Below, in pieces: positions 51,316 to 62,482 of a DNA stretch of 64,000 nucleotides. Position numbers and translations under genes: made by a program. Within the stretch, counting starts at the first letter, position 1. Each line of letters starts with the position of its first letter. The notes under the pieces are model-generated. The model was not told the DNA's origin and did not search any database. It worked only from the letters and a program-made list of their open reading frames with translations. This DNA comes from Adiantum capillus-veneris (Eukaryota; Streptophyta; Polypodiopsida; Polypodiales; Pteridaceae), in assembly GCA_014529385.2 (NCBI GenBank), contig CM043968.1, positions 131,126,018-131,190,017 of the forward strand, read 5' to 3'.

Positions 51316-52413
51316 ATGCACTTACGCTCTGGGCGGGTGCTAGAACACGAGCATATTGAGGGTGCCTCTGTTCATACGGACACCCATTACCCATCCACGA
51401 TAAGCTCTAGACCCTCAGCGGGGACACAAGGTAGCACCACCCAAGACCCTAAAATAGCCGCTAGTGATTCCTCCTCCGACTCAGAAATCATGGATGCATA
51501 CCCTACCCAAAACACTGAGAGAGAAGGCCATGCACCTCCCGAAGCTCCACAGCCTAGTACTAGTATGTTTAGCCATTTCATGGAAACATTAGGTAGAGCT
51601 ACTCGCTCGGAACCTGATGCAAATGAAGCACACGAAGGGGGTGGGGAAGTGGACTCTCCTTTCACATCGCACGTGGACCCCACACCCCCAAAGAGTGTCC
51701 ATGTGGATATCCTGCCAACTTATTACCAAGAAGGCCCTGTTGAGCTGCCTCCTTCAGAAGTTCCCTCTAGAGTACCGTTGGTGGCAAGTAAAACCACGGG
51801 GAGCAACATTGCTTCTACCTCACAAGAAACCGTTAACACGTTGACTCTAGAAGGATTGTTCATTAATGATCATTGGACATACGACCTCCACACTGAGGTG
51901 TTGACGGATCTACACTCTGGCCACGCCTACCATGTAGGATGGATAGAGATTGTACAATCCACCTCTAGTGCCACGAGCATCGAAGATCAACAGAAAATGA
52001 TCTGTAATGTTATCCATGGCATTATTCAATCAGAAAGGCAAAACCGAGGGGTAAATATACTCTCAACTGGCCCCATGAGATTTCTGGATACGAGCAAGGC
52101 TCAACAGCCTACTCTATCACAAATGGAGACTCCTCTAATGAGCCCCATGGACCCATCTTACGTCATTTCACCTGGGGTCTCTATGCAATCTGAGCCTCCG
52201 AGCGAAAACTTTAGCTTCCCTAACTTGGCTCAACCCTCTATCAAGGAAAACACAGTGCTCACTCCAGGGATAAGCCTGACAGAGAATGTACCGATGACAT
52301 CTACGGTTAGCGCAGTGCCACTACCTAGTGTCGTAGTACCTAATATGGGGCCTCGACCGTATGTGCCTCTAGCCCCTTATGCACACATGGCCCCCACACC
52401 TCCCCTGTATTGA
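51316..52413 (+). CDS. Gag-like protein, N-terminal frame (365 aa)
   Basis: Starts MHLRSGRVLEH; long, Pro/Ser/Thr-rich and acidic with little predicted fold except around EGLFINDHWTYDLHTEVL (~residue 178). The RSGR start is common in Ty3 gag proteins. The stop overlaps the next frame's ATG (TGATG at 52411-52415), and the proline-rich composition continues, so the two may be one gag separated by a -1 shift. Confidence 0.65.
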   Translation: MHLRSGRVLEHEHIEGASVHTDTHYPSTISSRPSAGTQGSTTQDPKIAASDSSSDSEIMDAYPTQNTEREGHAPPEAPQPSTSMFSHFMETLGRATRSEPDANEAHEGGGEVDSPFTSHVDPTPPKSVHVDILPTYYQEGPVELPPSEVPSRVPLVASKTTGSNIASTSQETVNTLTLEGLFINDHWTYDLHTEVLTDLHSGHAYHVGWIEIVQSTSSATSIEDQQKMICNVIHGIIQSERQNRGVNILSTGPMRFLDTSKAQQPTLSQMETPLMSPMDPSYVISPGVSMQSEPPSENFSFPNLAQPSIKENTVLTPGISLTENVPMTSTVSAVPLPSVVVPNMGPRPYVPLAPYAHMAPTPPLY

Positions 52414-55355
52414 TGCCTACTCCACCTGTTGAGCAACTACCGCAACACATGGTCCCTAGATCTCAAAATGTTGTACAAGCTACACCGTTACCACCTCCTA
52501 TGCTAGGACCGCAGCCCCCGCATCCAAGAGTCGCCCCTATGAACCAAGTGGGTTGCGAGCCATCAAATGCTTATGCAGATGGTTGTGAGGAGGAAATAGA
52601 CACTAGTATTGCCTACGGACTTGATACATTGGAAGAGTGTCCTATATACTACATGGAAGATTGTTGGGGACAAGTCAAGCCGGTTTATCAAGCTGCTGCT
52701 CTCGCATCCAGAGGTCAAAATATCAACACCTAGGCTAGGAGGCCACCTCTTCAATGCTACGAGTGTGGTGGACCACATCGAGTAGCGGAGTGCCCTATTA
52801 GGCTGCAAAAGAATGCTGCACAGATGCAAGTGAATCAAGGGAGCACATCTGTAATGCCAATACTCACATGTAATCGTTGTGGCATAGATCACTTGATTGC
52901 CCAATGCCCCTTTAACCCAAATGCGCCTAAAATCACACCCCTGAATTTGGTCGAAATTGCTACTGTGACATCACCAATACCACCTGTCGCACCTGCTTAT
53001 GCGATTACACGGTCCATGCTTCAAGGGCCAGGACATATCCTCGAAGAGAGAGATACCATTTCAGTTATCCAAGCAAAGAAAAAGAAGACACGAAGGAAGA
53101 AGTCGCAGAATACGGAAAATTCAAAGCCAAGTTCCAAAACAAACATAGGAACAGGAGATGACCCCGTGTATATGAATGACCTCGAGGATGATTCAGATTC
53201 AGTCGACACAATGGAGACTAGAACCAATACCACAAAGGGAAAGACTGACAAAGAAAACCGTAACATGGAACCAAATGAAAACCGAATGAGAGAAAACCAT
53301 AAAGAGCCTCTGAAAACACCACAAGTGTTTCCAAATCCAATCCAAGACCCCCAAGATAAACCGCAGGGGCAAAAAGGGAAAAATCGTAAAAAGAAGATTG
53401 GGACGTACCCAAACCCTGTAGACGAGATCAAGCAGGTGAAACATCTAAGAGGTTTAGTGGAGGAGACTCAAAGGAAACTAGAACCAGAACCCATGCATGT
53501 CAAAATTCATGACACAGTGTTTACCACTCAAGTTCATCCACCCCACATGAACCATAGACCGTTAGCCATATCTAGTATCATCCAAGAAGGGAGTGAGGAC
53601 GGGACATCAGAAAGTGAGCATACACCCTTCTTGTTGGAAAGGATGTTTAACGAAGGAATACCTGATCCCATTGAGGAATATGAGATTCCATCCTCACCAA
53701 TTCCTAGTCAAGGACCTACACCTTGCAAAACGCCAATGAATGTTTCCAAACTAGTGGACTTCATGTCTTCTGAGGTCCGAACCACGATCATAGCAAAGCT
53801 GTATGGAGATCCTGAGTTATTCCTTGCACTTCGAGCATTCCTTAACGGAGAGCTACGAACGGGATTACCGCAGTTTGCGCAACCAAATAGGCCTGACTCG
53901 ATTATGATTGATGAGGAAAATCATGTGCAATCACTTGACTTAGATGGACACGAGTCTGTGATCGAGGTACCCATTAACGAATTAGGGCAGTATTTTGAAG
54001 GCGACGAGTCTAATGCGACCCTACCCATCACTACCAAGGGATTAACTATAAAGGGAATTCTTGATGGTGGTGCGGGAGTTAGCATCGTTACAAAAGATTG
54101 TTGGGAATCCATGGGAAAACCCCGCCTCAGTGTTACTAACATTGTGGTAAAGATGGCAAATGGTACCATAGCCAAACCTATGGGGATGCTCAAGGATCTT
54201 AAGATCAAAGTTCTAGGACACAAGGTACGACATACGTTCATTGTAATGGATTTCTCTAAACACCTTATGTCATATGAAATGATTTTAGGACGACCATTCA
54301 TGAGGGAAGCACAAATGGTTCACGATTGGTCTAAAAATCATGTCTATTTGCAATTCCAAGACTCTGTCCTTAGAGTGGATTTGGTGACTAGTAAGGTACA
54401 CCCCTTAGGGAGTAAAACCATTATTGATCATCGCTCTGACACCACAGTTCACTCGGCCCCACTACAATATTGTTACACTTGTAAGAAGGATACAGACATT
54501 GGCCAAGATTCTCCTTATATGGATATCCTACCTGGGATGACTGAATCGGACAATGTGGATTGGGTCCACCTAGCATCAACCATAGACACTTGGGGAAATA
54601 GGGGGACGACCTGGGTAACACCTGAGGGGAATGAAATGCCTATACCCTTAAATATGCTACAAGCAATGCATATCGCTTCCGACAAGACTCATCCTAATGT
54701 AACGAAGAAAACATACAAGTGGGTCCCTAAAGCTTCTTTAGTGACCATAGCTAGTGCTAAAAAACAGAAGCCTTGTAAGAAACGTACCACTCGCTCCAAG
54801 AAAAGTAAGAAAATGTTGCGATGGATCCCTAAACGACTATTGGAAGCCCAAGGCTACTATCAAAGAAATGATCAAATCTGGGTGCCAAAACGTAGATTGT
54901 GCTCTTACCTATCACCTGACCCAAGTGAGCCCAATCCCGTAGCTCCAAAACGAATCAATGATCGTGGAAAGAAAAAAATCATAGAATGCTACACACCTAG
55001 TCCAGAGCTAGTTTGGGTACCAAAGAAAGAACGAATTGTTCCACCTAGCTCAGGAAGGGGGGAGTCCCATGAAGATTCTAGCTCCTCATGTAATACATCC
55101 ATAGAGGTAAAAGCTTCTACACAGCCTCCATCTATAGTAGTGGACCTCCATGAAGCTACCAAAGAATCCACACCTCCCAGTGTTCAAGAATCACCTGATG
55201 AACCACTTCAAGTTCGATCCTGGGAGAGTACCTTACCACCGTTGCAACTTGACAAGGCACCTAGGGTAATAACAAACTACTGGCAAAAATCCTCACCTAT
55301 TACCAACTGGAACAATTGGTTTCAAAGGGTGACAAGCTCATTTCAAACGGTATGA
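52413..55355 (+). CDS. Gag zinc-knuckle and retropepsin-like frame, with one internal TAG
   Basis: One frame, interrupted once by TAG at 52731-52733. Pro-rich start, then two CX2CX3HX4C knuckles right after the TAG (CYECGGPHRVAEC at ~52760, CNRCGIDHLIAQC at ~52869), a charged linker of about 150 residues with nuclear-targeting-like KKKKTRRKK, then a retropepsin-like fold (about 54010-54400) with ILDGGAGVSIV, KMANGTI and ILGRPF. The C-terminal third has several WVPK repeats (KWVPKASL, RWIPKR, IWVPKRR, VWVPKKER). No RT motifs. Either the TAG is read through or translation starts again at 52824. Confidence 0.75.
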
Positions 55356-56985
55356 TCTACCCAAGGAAGGGGGGAGTGTTTGCTGACAGTCATCATTCAT
55401 TTGTTTCCCTCTCAACATTTTTCCCTGACCTCTCAATTCTAATCTTAGGGAATGTACATATAAAGCTTTATACTCACAAAAAACAAAAAATAAAGAGCAA
55501 GAGCAATTAGCAAACGAGTATGCACATTAAAGTCAAAACATTGACTCAGACCTACACATGTCACATTTGGTACAGTGAAACAGAAACCTATGCCATAAAA
55601 CACCTTTGATCCTCATCACTTGAGTGATGGAGGGTAGGTAAGATTAGTACGATAGGAGTGTTTCTGTTTTAGAGTTGAGTGATTAGCAAAGATCTCTTTT
55701 CCCACTAATGTGCCTCCTGGAGGTATTGTTTTTGTTTCCTAGTGTGTACAGGAGCGTGTTGCTGTGGTTAGGATTTGGACCTTCATGGAATCTTTCTCTC
55801 GTTCACACTTCAAATCAAGCACGACCATCAACACAAACAGGTGTTTCTTGTCCATTAGCATTGCCCTTATCTTTTTTGCATCCATGTTTGTCTGCTTTGA
55901 TTGTGATTGGTAGCATAATATTCAGCGCATTTGCTTAGTATCAAACATTTAATTCAATGCAATCTTTTGTCATAATCACTTGTTTAGGGGTAAAAATCAA
56001 GCAGTCCGACTAAGCTAGTTTGACCAAGCTAGGTATTAGAAATCTTCTCTTAATACCATGGGGAATGCCTTCCTAATAAACAATGGTTACTTAGGTTCTT
56101 AATCCGATTTAGGCAGCATTGTATGAAATGTACTAGGGCTTTCTAGTGGGCTTAACCCTATTGACCTTTAGCTTAAGTATTATAAAGGGAGTTTACTAAT
56201 GTGATGAGCCTGGGGAATGTAACAGTGTTATATGACCTCCCAAAGTTACAAAATTAAAATGCTGAAAATGAACAAACAAAAAATCAAAGTGCCACAATGT
56301 AAAATTTTAAGCTGGAAGAGAAATCTCAGCTTGATTTGGTACTTCACTCACATGTATTGCCTATGGTACTAGAGCCCTAGAGGTTCCCAGTGTGGGCGCT
56401 TTTCCTTGAAAAGCAAAAAACCCAAGGCATACAAAATAAGCACACACATCAAAATTGAATCAGTGTGAAAAGACTTTGGGGGGTCAAAGAAAAAGTAATC
56501 AGTCAGGCGATGATTTCATGAGAAATTCCTTTTATGGTAGCTTAACTACAAAGTTTTCTAGATATAGCCTCTAGTCAGCCCTCGAACATGAATACTTGGC
56601 TCTCGCGATTAAACAACTTAATTGACCACAGAAATTTAAGAAGCTTACCCATGGTATTAATATTCGATCTCTAGTGCTTTTCGACCGTCAAATTAGCGAC
56701 CCCAGACTTGTTTAATTTTTTACCTTTACATCTGTTTATGCATTTGATTACATTGCAATTTAATGTTCATTGCTATCAACTTGTTTGAAATTCTTTGACC
56801 AATCAATTTTTCTATCTAAAACTGCATATGCTTTTTAAGAGAATGCAATTACTGTGCCAATGTTGTTTGATTTTGCAGTGACTGGAGAAGGCTAAGGACA
56901 TTCATCTCAAATGCTCTTCCACCTCGACGATCCAGCTTCAACTCAATAGCTTCCGAGGACGGAATCTACATCAGGAAGGGGGGCA
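55356..56985 (+). other. Gene-free 3' region of the gag-protease element
   Basis: No ORF of interest. Ends with the purine tract AGGAAGGGGGGCA (56973-56985) directly before the 3' LTR; similar purine tracts occur at 55061 and 55363. Confidence 0.7.
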
Positions 56986-57559
56986 TGTTAACCCTCACGG
57001 CACACGGACACCCATCACCTACGATGGACGCGTATTATGTATTTGGTAGAGTCAGGTACCGGGCTTGTCGGACCAATAGGGAAAGGTAGAGTGATCGCCG
57101 ATGAGAGGCGCACTTTAACTTGGACATTCAAGGGATTAGTTGGTTAAGCATGGGCGCCCAAGTGTGAATGGGGTGAGCTCCTATAAAAGCCAACTAAACC
57201 TAATTTTTACTCATTCTCTCATTTGTGCAATTGAAGAGTGCTCTTGCTCCATCTCCATCTTCTTCTTCTTCACCTCCTTGTGTGTGTGTGAGAGAGAGAG
57301 AGAGAGAGGGAGAGTGTGTGTGCGATCGAGCATTACGAAGGCACGACGGCGGTGAAGCGGTTGAGCGCGGCACGACTGCAGCTTCTTCTTCATCGCGGCG
57401 AGGAATCCACCACGAAGGCGAGCGTAGAGCGGTGAGTGACACACCCTTTGTTTTCTTGAGCTTGCTAGTTTAGGCTTGTTGTGTGCTTGGAGCCGTTTGT
57501 GGTTCACATACGGTGTATTGGCAAGTCCCTTGCTTCGACAGTGCGGCAAGGAGCGCACA
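56986..57559 (+). repeat. 3' LTR (574 bp)
   Basis: Matches 49804-50379 with a handful of differences; followed by GTACA. Confidence 0.95.
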
Positions 57560-59031
57560 GTACATGACTATGTGATCTTGGTGGGATTCTAGAAAAGTGT
57601 CCGACTATAACTTGTTGCAAATGGGTTGTTGGCTGAGTTGGTGGCATGTACAGTACCCTCACTGGAGAAAACACTTCGTTGAGGTAAACATTTCCATGCA
57701 ACTTTTTGATAGAGTCTGGTATTTTAGTGCTTGAATGCAATCCCATAATAACAATATGTTGCATAAAGTGGATGATATCTCTTACATTCCGACTACAAAC
57801 CTTGTTGAAATCAAACCACACAAGTTGGCATGCAGGTCAAGGAAACAAAGAAATAATGATCTTGTATGATGCATGTATGTCTAATATATCAAATACTTTA
57901 CTTCGAACTGTGAAGATGCTTGCTTTTGGTGAGGGTAGACATCATGAAGCCAGACCATCTACATAAAAACTTGCTTGTTGGACAAAACAAGGCCAAGCAC
58001 CGTGCCCAATTTCTATTGCTAGAGAGATTGAGGATTGAATCAGAGGTACACCACTCTATCAACAACCGGAAATGGAGGGAGATAATATTACAGTAGCCAA
58101 GAAAAAAAATAGGTCAGGGCAGTGATCTATGAGGAGGAGAATGCTTCACATCAACGTGAGTATCTCACTCAAAACATCATGTGAGCTAGTAGAGGTCTCG
58201 AAGAAACTACCAGAGTGGCCAATCAAGTAGTTGAAGAACACAACATTGGGCTAGTGGTTGAGGAGATAGATATTCATAAGACAATGTAGGAAATCCATCG
58301 TATACCAAAGGGAAGCAGGGCTCAATGTCAAGGGTGGTTAGGATCTAGAATCGGTAATGCAAAAAGAAATAAAGAACAAGGGTGTAGGCAGTATTGCACC
58401 ATCCTTTTGGGGTGTTCGGACATGGGAAAGGTGTGATGTTAGTGCTCACGGTAATGGTTCAAAGGCACATTTCATGTGGTTTTTCAATGATAGGGTGGAT
58501 CACACATGGCATATCCATAACACAATCACTCAATTCCCTACAAGAGTCCCAAGTATATGACCAGTGGAAAATGGAACAAACATAATTGCTTCATAGTTGC
58601 TAGAATCGGACACAAGAGGCTTCATAGTAAATAAGGTTGAAATTAAGGAAACCAATATTGTGCATTGTTGGCCAGGAGTATCAATACAAGCCTCCAAGAG
58701 ATTTGAGTTGACAGTAACCATGGAAGCCCGTATTGTGCAGTACACTCTGGTGAAAGCAGGTATGCATGAAAAATTCATAGTAAAGACATCTTCTTGACAA
58801 GTCTGGGGCGAGAGGTATGAATTTCATGTTGCAAGTAGCCCAATGTGTATGTGTGGAGACTTTGTAGAACGATTAGCACAAAGAAAACCATATATGGCCT
58901 GCAAGCATATTTACTTCATCTTCTTTCAGTACTTTGGCTTGGATTTAAACCACAATATGTTTATCCATCGGAACAAGATGACAAATGAGGATCTGCTTTG
59001 TGTGTTCAACTATCATCATACATCATAAATT
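57560..59031 (+). pseudogene. SWIM-finger gene, right part, decayed
   Basis: Traces include WHAGQGNKEIMILYDACMSN (~57822) and KMLAFGEGRHHEA. Near the end an open stretch reads SSPMCMCGDF ... YMACKH (58835-58914), a CxC...CxH SWIM zinc-binding pattern, then FNYHHTS and a stop at 59026-59028. SWIM domains occur in plant MULE/FAR1-type and other DNA-binding proteins. Numerous stops elsewhere. Confidence 0.45.
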
Positions 59032-59090
59032 AGAATTATTATTAAGTTGTTTCGATCAAATCCCCTAGTAGTGCAAATGATTTTGTAGTC

Positions 59091-60255
59091 TATTGAGGAT
59101 TGATCCCTATTAGATCGGTCCATTTAAGTAATCCATATGTACCAGCCATGAGTCTACGTACATTCATTAATTGTCATGTAAACATGGATATGTACTTATG
59201 TCAATTCCTTGAATATAGGCATTGACAAATAAAGACGAGATTATTACCCGGTGGTCCTGATCTCCATGCACCTCTAGATCGAGGTGTGGAAGGATCGAGC
59301 ATATGGCTAGAGAATATGAGGTAGTTAGAGCTAGTGGAAAATTGTAGACAAAATACAAACCAACTTCAAAAACACAAATTAACTTTGTTAAACAAAGTAA
59401 AATAATGCAAATGGACCTAATAATGTAAATAGCTTTAGGAACACAAAAGGATTCCAAAAACGTAAATGATCTTCAGAAATGGCAATCTGTTGAGGATAGG
59501 TTTTTATTAGATCGATCCATTTAAGCAATCTGCATGTACTAGATTAGGGTTTGTATTGGATCTACGTACAAGCATTGTCATGTAGAGATGGATGTATACT
59601 TATGTCAAACCCTCAAATACAGGCATTGACCAATAAAGACGAGATTATTACCTGGTGGTCCTGATCTCGGTGCACCTCTATACCAAGGTGTGCAGGAATC
59701 CGGCATGGTTGGAGAATGTGAGGTAGCTAGAGCTAGTGGCAAATGGTAGAAAATACAAACGAACTTCAAAAATGCAAGCAAACTTCAGAAACGGCTTGTG
59801 TACTTCAAAAACACAAACAAAATCTGACGAACAAAGTAAAATAACGCAAACGGACTTCAATAACACAAATAGACTTAAAAAATGCAAAATGATTTCAAAA
59901 ACGCAAATGATATTAAGAAATGGCATTCTGTTGAGGATCAGTCCGTATTAGATCGGTCCATTTAAGCAGTCTGCATGTACTAGATTAGGGTTTGTATACT
60001 AGATCTACGTACATGCATTGTCATGTAGACATGGGTGTGTACTTATATTGAAGCCTCGAATATAGGAAGTGATTAATAAAGATGAGATTATCGTGTGTTC
60101 CTGATCTCCGTGCACCTCTAGACCAAGGTGTGCGGGGAACGTGCATGGCTAGAGATTGTGAGGTAGCTAGAGCTAGCGGCAAATGGTAGAAAAAAATACA
60201 AACGGACTTCAAAAATGAGAACGAGCTTCAAAAACGCAAATGGACTTCAAAACGG
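59091..60255 (+). repeat. Tandem array of three ~400-440-bp units related to CACTA leader
   Basis: Units start at about 59091, 59488 and 59929 (TGTTGAGGAT, TATTAGATCGGTCCATTTAA). Each has ATGTAGACATGG, AATAAAGACGAGATTATTAC, CTGATCTC.GTGCACCTCTA and GAGGTGTG, then an internal 17-18-bp repeat of the form ACTTCAAAAACGCAAA. The first half matches the CACTA leader block at 18340-18540. The third unit is truncated. Confidence 0.85.
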
Positions 60256-61813
60256 CTTTTCACCCTCCAAAGTCTTTCTAAACCTATTCTATAGCTAAAA
60301 ATTGATTTTCTCTCTCTACAAACCCTTGTCCAAGCTCTCCATTGCTGCAACGACCACATGCATCACCTATAGTCCAACATTAACTCTCTGCTAGTTTTCT
60401 TCCACCTCCATTGTAGCACCAAGAAATCTTCTCCCTCATCTCTTCCGCTTTCCCACCATATATTTTCATACCAAGCTAGATCCTCTCCCTTCTCTCACCT
60501 ACATTACAGCATGAAGTTAGATTGTCCTCCTTCTACTCTCATCCACTCACACTACATGGAGACCTCTATTCCCAAAGGTGGCAAAAGTATGAGCTCACAT
60601 AACTTGCATACCACAACAATATGTGTGAATGGTGAGTGGGCATTGCAAGGGTTCACCTCCAACATAAAGATAGGATGGTAAGAAAACTACCCTTGTAGCT
60701 TACATTTAGAGCTTGACATTATCTTTATCTTTAAGTTTATCATGCTTGAGACAACTAACCTCTTTATGGCTTTCAATGTCTAGGGCTTCACACCTCATAA
60801 CATTGGGGTGTGCTATTTTGTTGATCACTTTGATGCACCATCTAGGGTTGTGTAGCATGTGATTGAGTCTCACAATGCAAGTAAGTTATGTTACCTATGG
60901 AGAGTTATGAAACATTCTCCTTATAATTTCTTCTATATATAATTGTCACTAGATTATTAGAATGACATCATTTTATACTTTATATCTTTGTGCTCCTAAA
61001 ATATGGTCTTTACTTATAGAGTCAACTTGTTTTGCGAGGACATGGCCAAATTCTTGGTTTCCAACATGCTATTGTTTCCATACTAGTATGCCTATGCCAA
61101 GCTTGACTTATAGAAAGGACAACTTGACATGGAGAGGTTGATGTATAGAGGTGATTGATAGGTAAACAATTAACTTATTATTGATTCATGTTTCAACATA
61201 CATATTTGTAAAGCCTTTGAGTTTCCACATTTTTTGAGTAGTGTTGACAAGTGTTTGGTATCAGTTCTTCTTAAATATCCCTATTCATTGGCTATTGGTA
61301 GCTATTTCTCTGGTATTGCTAAAGATGATACCAAAAGCTATCACCTTGTGAACTAAATTGTTAAATTGTGGAGTTGACTTCTACTATGTAGCTCATTTGG
61401 ATAGAGAAATTCTAAACATAAATTATACATACATACATTATTAACATAAATGAATATATGAAACACTAGTGCCTATGTAAAATGCTAATCAAGAGACCTT
61501 TGGTTGGATACTATAACAATAGAGGTAAATTGTGGTTTCAAATATCAAAGGAATGCCTTTACCAAAAGATTTCCAAGAACAGGGGGTAGACACAAGGAAG
61601 TAAAAACTGGCTCCTTGTTTGCTCAATTTCTAGTATTTAATGCTAAGTGCACAAGGTTTTTGAGGCCTTTGACCCGCCTTTGAACACATAGCAAAATGGG
61701 GGGGAGGGGGGATTGAGTACATCAAACGTTGCACCTCTATCTCATGGCCATGCATTAAAAAAAGGCCATGTTTGCATTTTTAGGCCCTAGGGACCCTCAA
61801 CAAGAGGGGCCAC
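60256..61813. other. Unassigned 1.6 kb, no gene seen
   Basis: AT-rich sequence with scattered short ORFs and no motif I recognise. A CATACATACATTATTAA stretch near 61428 and a G-rich tract (61698-61713) are the only notable local features. Confidence 0.4.
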
Positions 61814-61869
61814 AAGGGCGTGCAAAATGGCCAAACAGGGACCCCTGTTTGGCCATTTCACATGCCCTT
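61814..61869. repeat. 56-bp hairpin
   Basis: 27-bp arms (AAATGGCCAAACAGGG / CCCTGTTTGGCCATTT core, extended by AAGGGC...GCCCTT) with three mismatches and a 2-base centre. Confidence 0.85.
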
Positions 61870-62478
61870 AGCTATTTGGCAATTATTTAAGCAGTAAGTT
61901 TTAAGTTGTTGAACTTTTAAGATATTTTCAACAGCTTGTAGCTCCCAATCGGATCCAAATCTATCCACGCTTGCCTCACATGAATTTCTTCATCTCATTG
62001 TGCTCTTTGACTATTGTGTGACGCAAACAAGTCATATCTTAATTGGTTTCTCCAAAAATCAACGTGCAAGTTTGCAAATTCTTAAAAAATGATGTAAAAG
62101 ATATTTTTTATTTTTTCCTTACTCTACGGGCTCCAACGAGCATCAAAACCAAGAAATCTAAAAATACTCAAACAACCAATGTTTTTCCTTGTGTTAACGG
62201 TTGTATTTACTATATACAAAACTTTTTCAAAATCTCACCTTTAAAAGTGGCTTCCAAGGAGTGTCCTAGGTAAAAATTTGAAACTAAAGGACAATAATCA
62301 AAATGGACTCAATTGTGTACAAACTTTAAAACAACCAAAACTTCATTCGAACAAAAGTTATTGCTAAAAATTCAAAAATAGGCCCCCCTGGGACTCCCCA
62401 CAACGATAGAAATTAAACGGTTCAAGGAAAGATGCGGTGTCATAAGTGCATGGTAGAAATCTCATCGAGGATTATTCC
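61870..62478. other. Unassigned 0.6 kb, no gene seen
   Basis: AT-rich; one short ORF (62043-62273) without recognisable features. Confidence 0.4.
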
Positions 62479-62482
62479 TTAA

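Larger units (their letters stand above)
49804..57559 (+). mobile_element. Non-autonomous LTR element with gag and protease only (7756 bp)
   Basis: LTRs 49804-50379 and 56986-57559 (TG...CA), perfect 5-bp duplication GTACA, tRNA-Asp-type primer site, gag frames with zinc knuckles, a retropepsin-like domain, then 1.6 kb without genes and a purine tract. No RT, RNase H or integrase. LTRs differ by only a few bases (mostly C/T changes at CG and GT-repeat length), so insertion was recent. It interrupts the SWIM-finger gene. Confidence 0.92.

Noticed and set aside
53021-53444. Three minus-strand ORFs of 64-136 codons opposite the gag-protease frame
   Set aside because: Shadows of the real plus-strand coding sequence; no start context or motif.
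56192-56208. 17-bp match TTTACTAATGTGATGAG with 26855-26871
   Set aside because: Short, flanks do not align, and a match of this length in 64 kb is not strong evidence for a shared LTR.
59530-59550. TTAGGGTTTG near 59539 as telomeric repeat
   Set aside because: A single unit inside the tandem array, not an array of telomere repeats.
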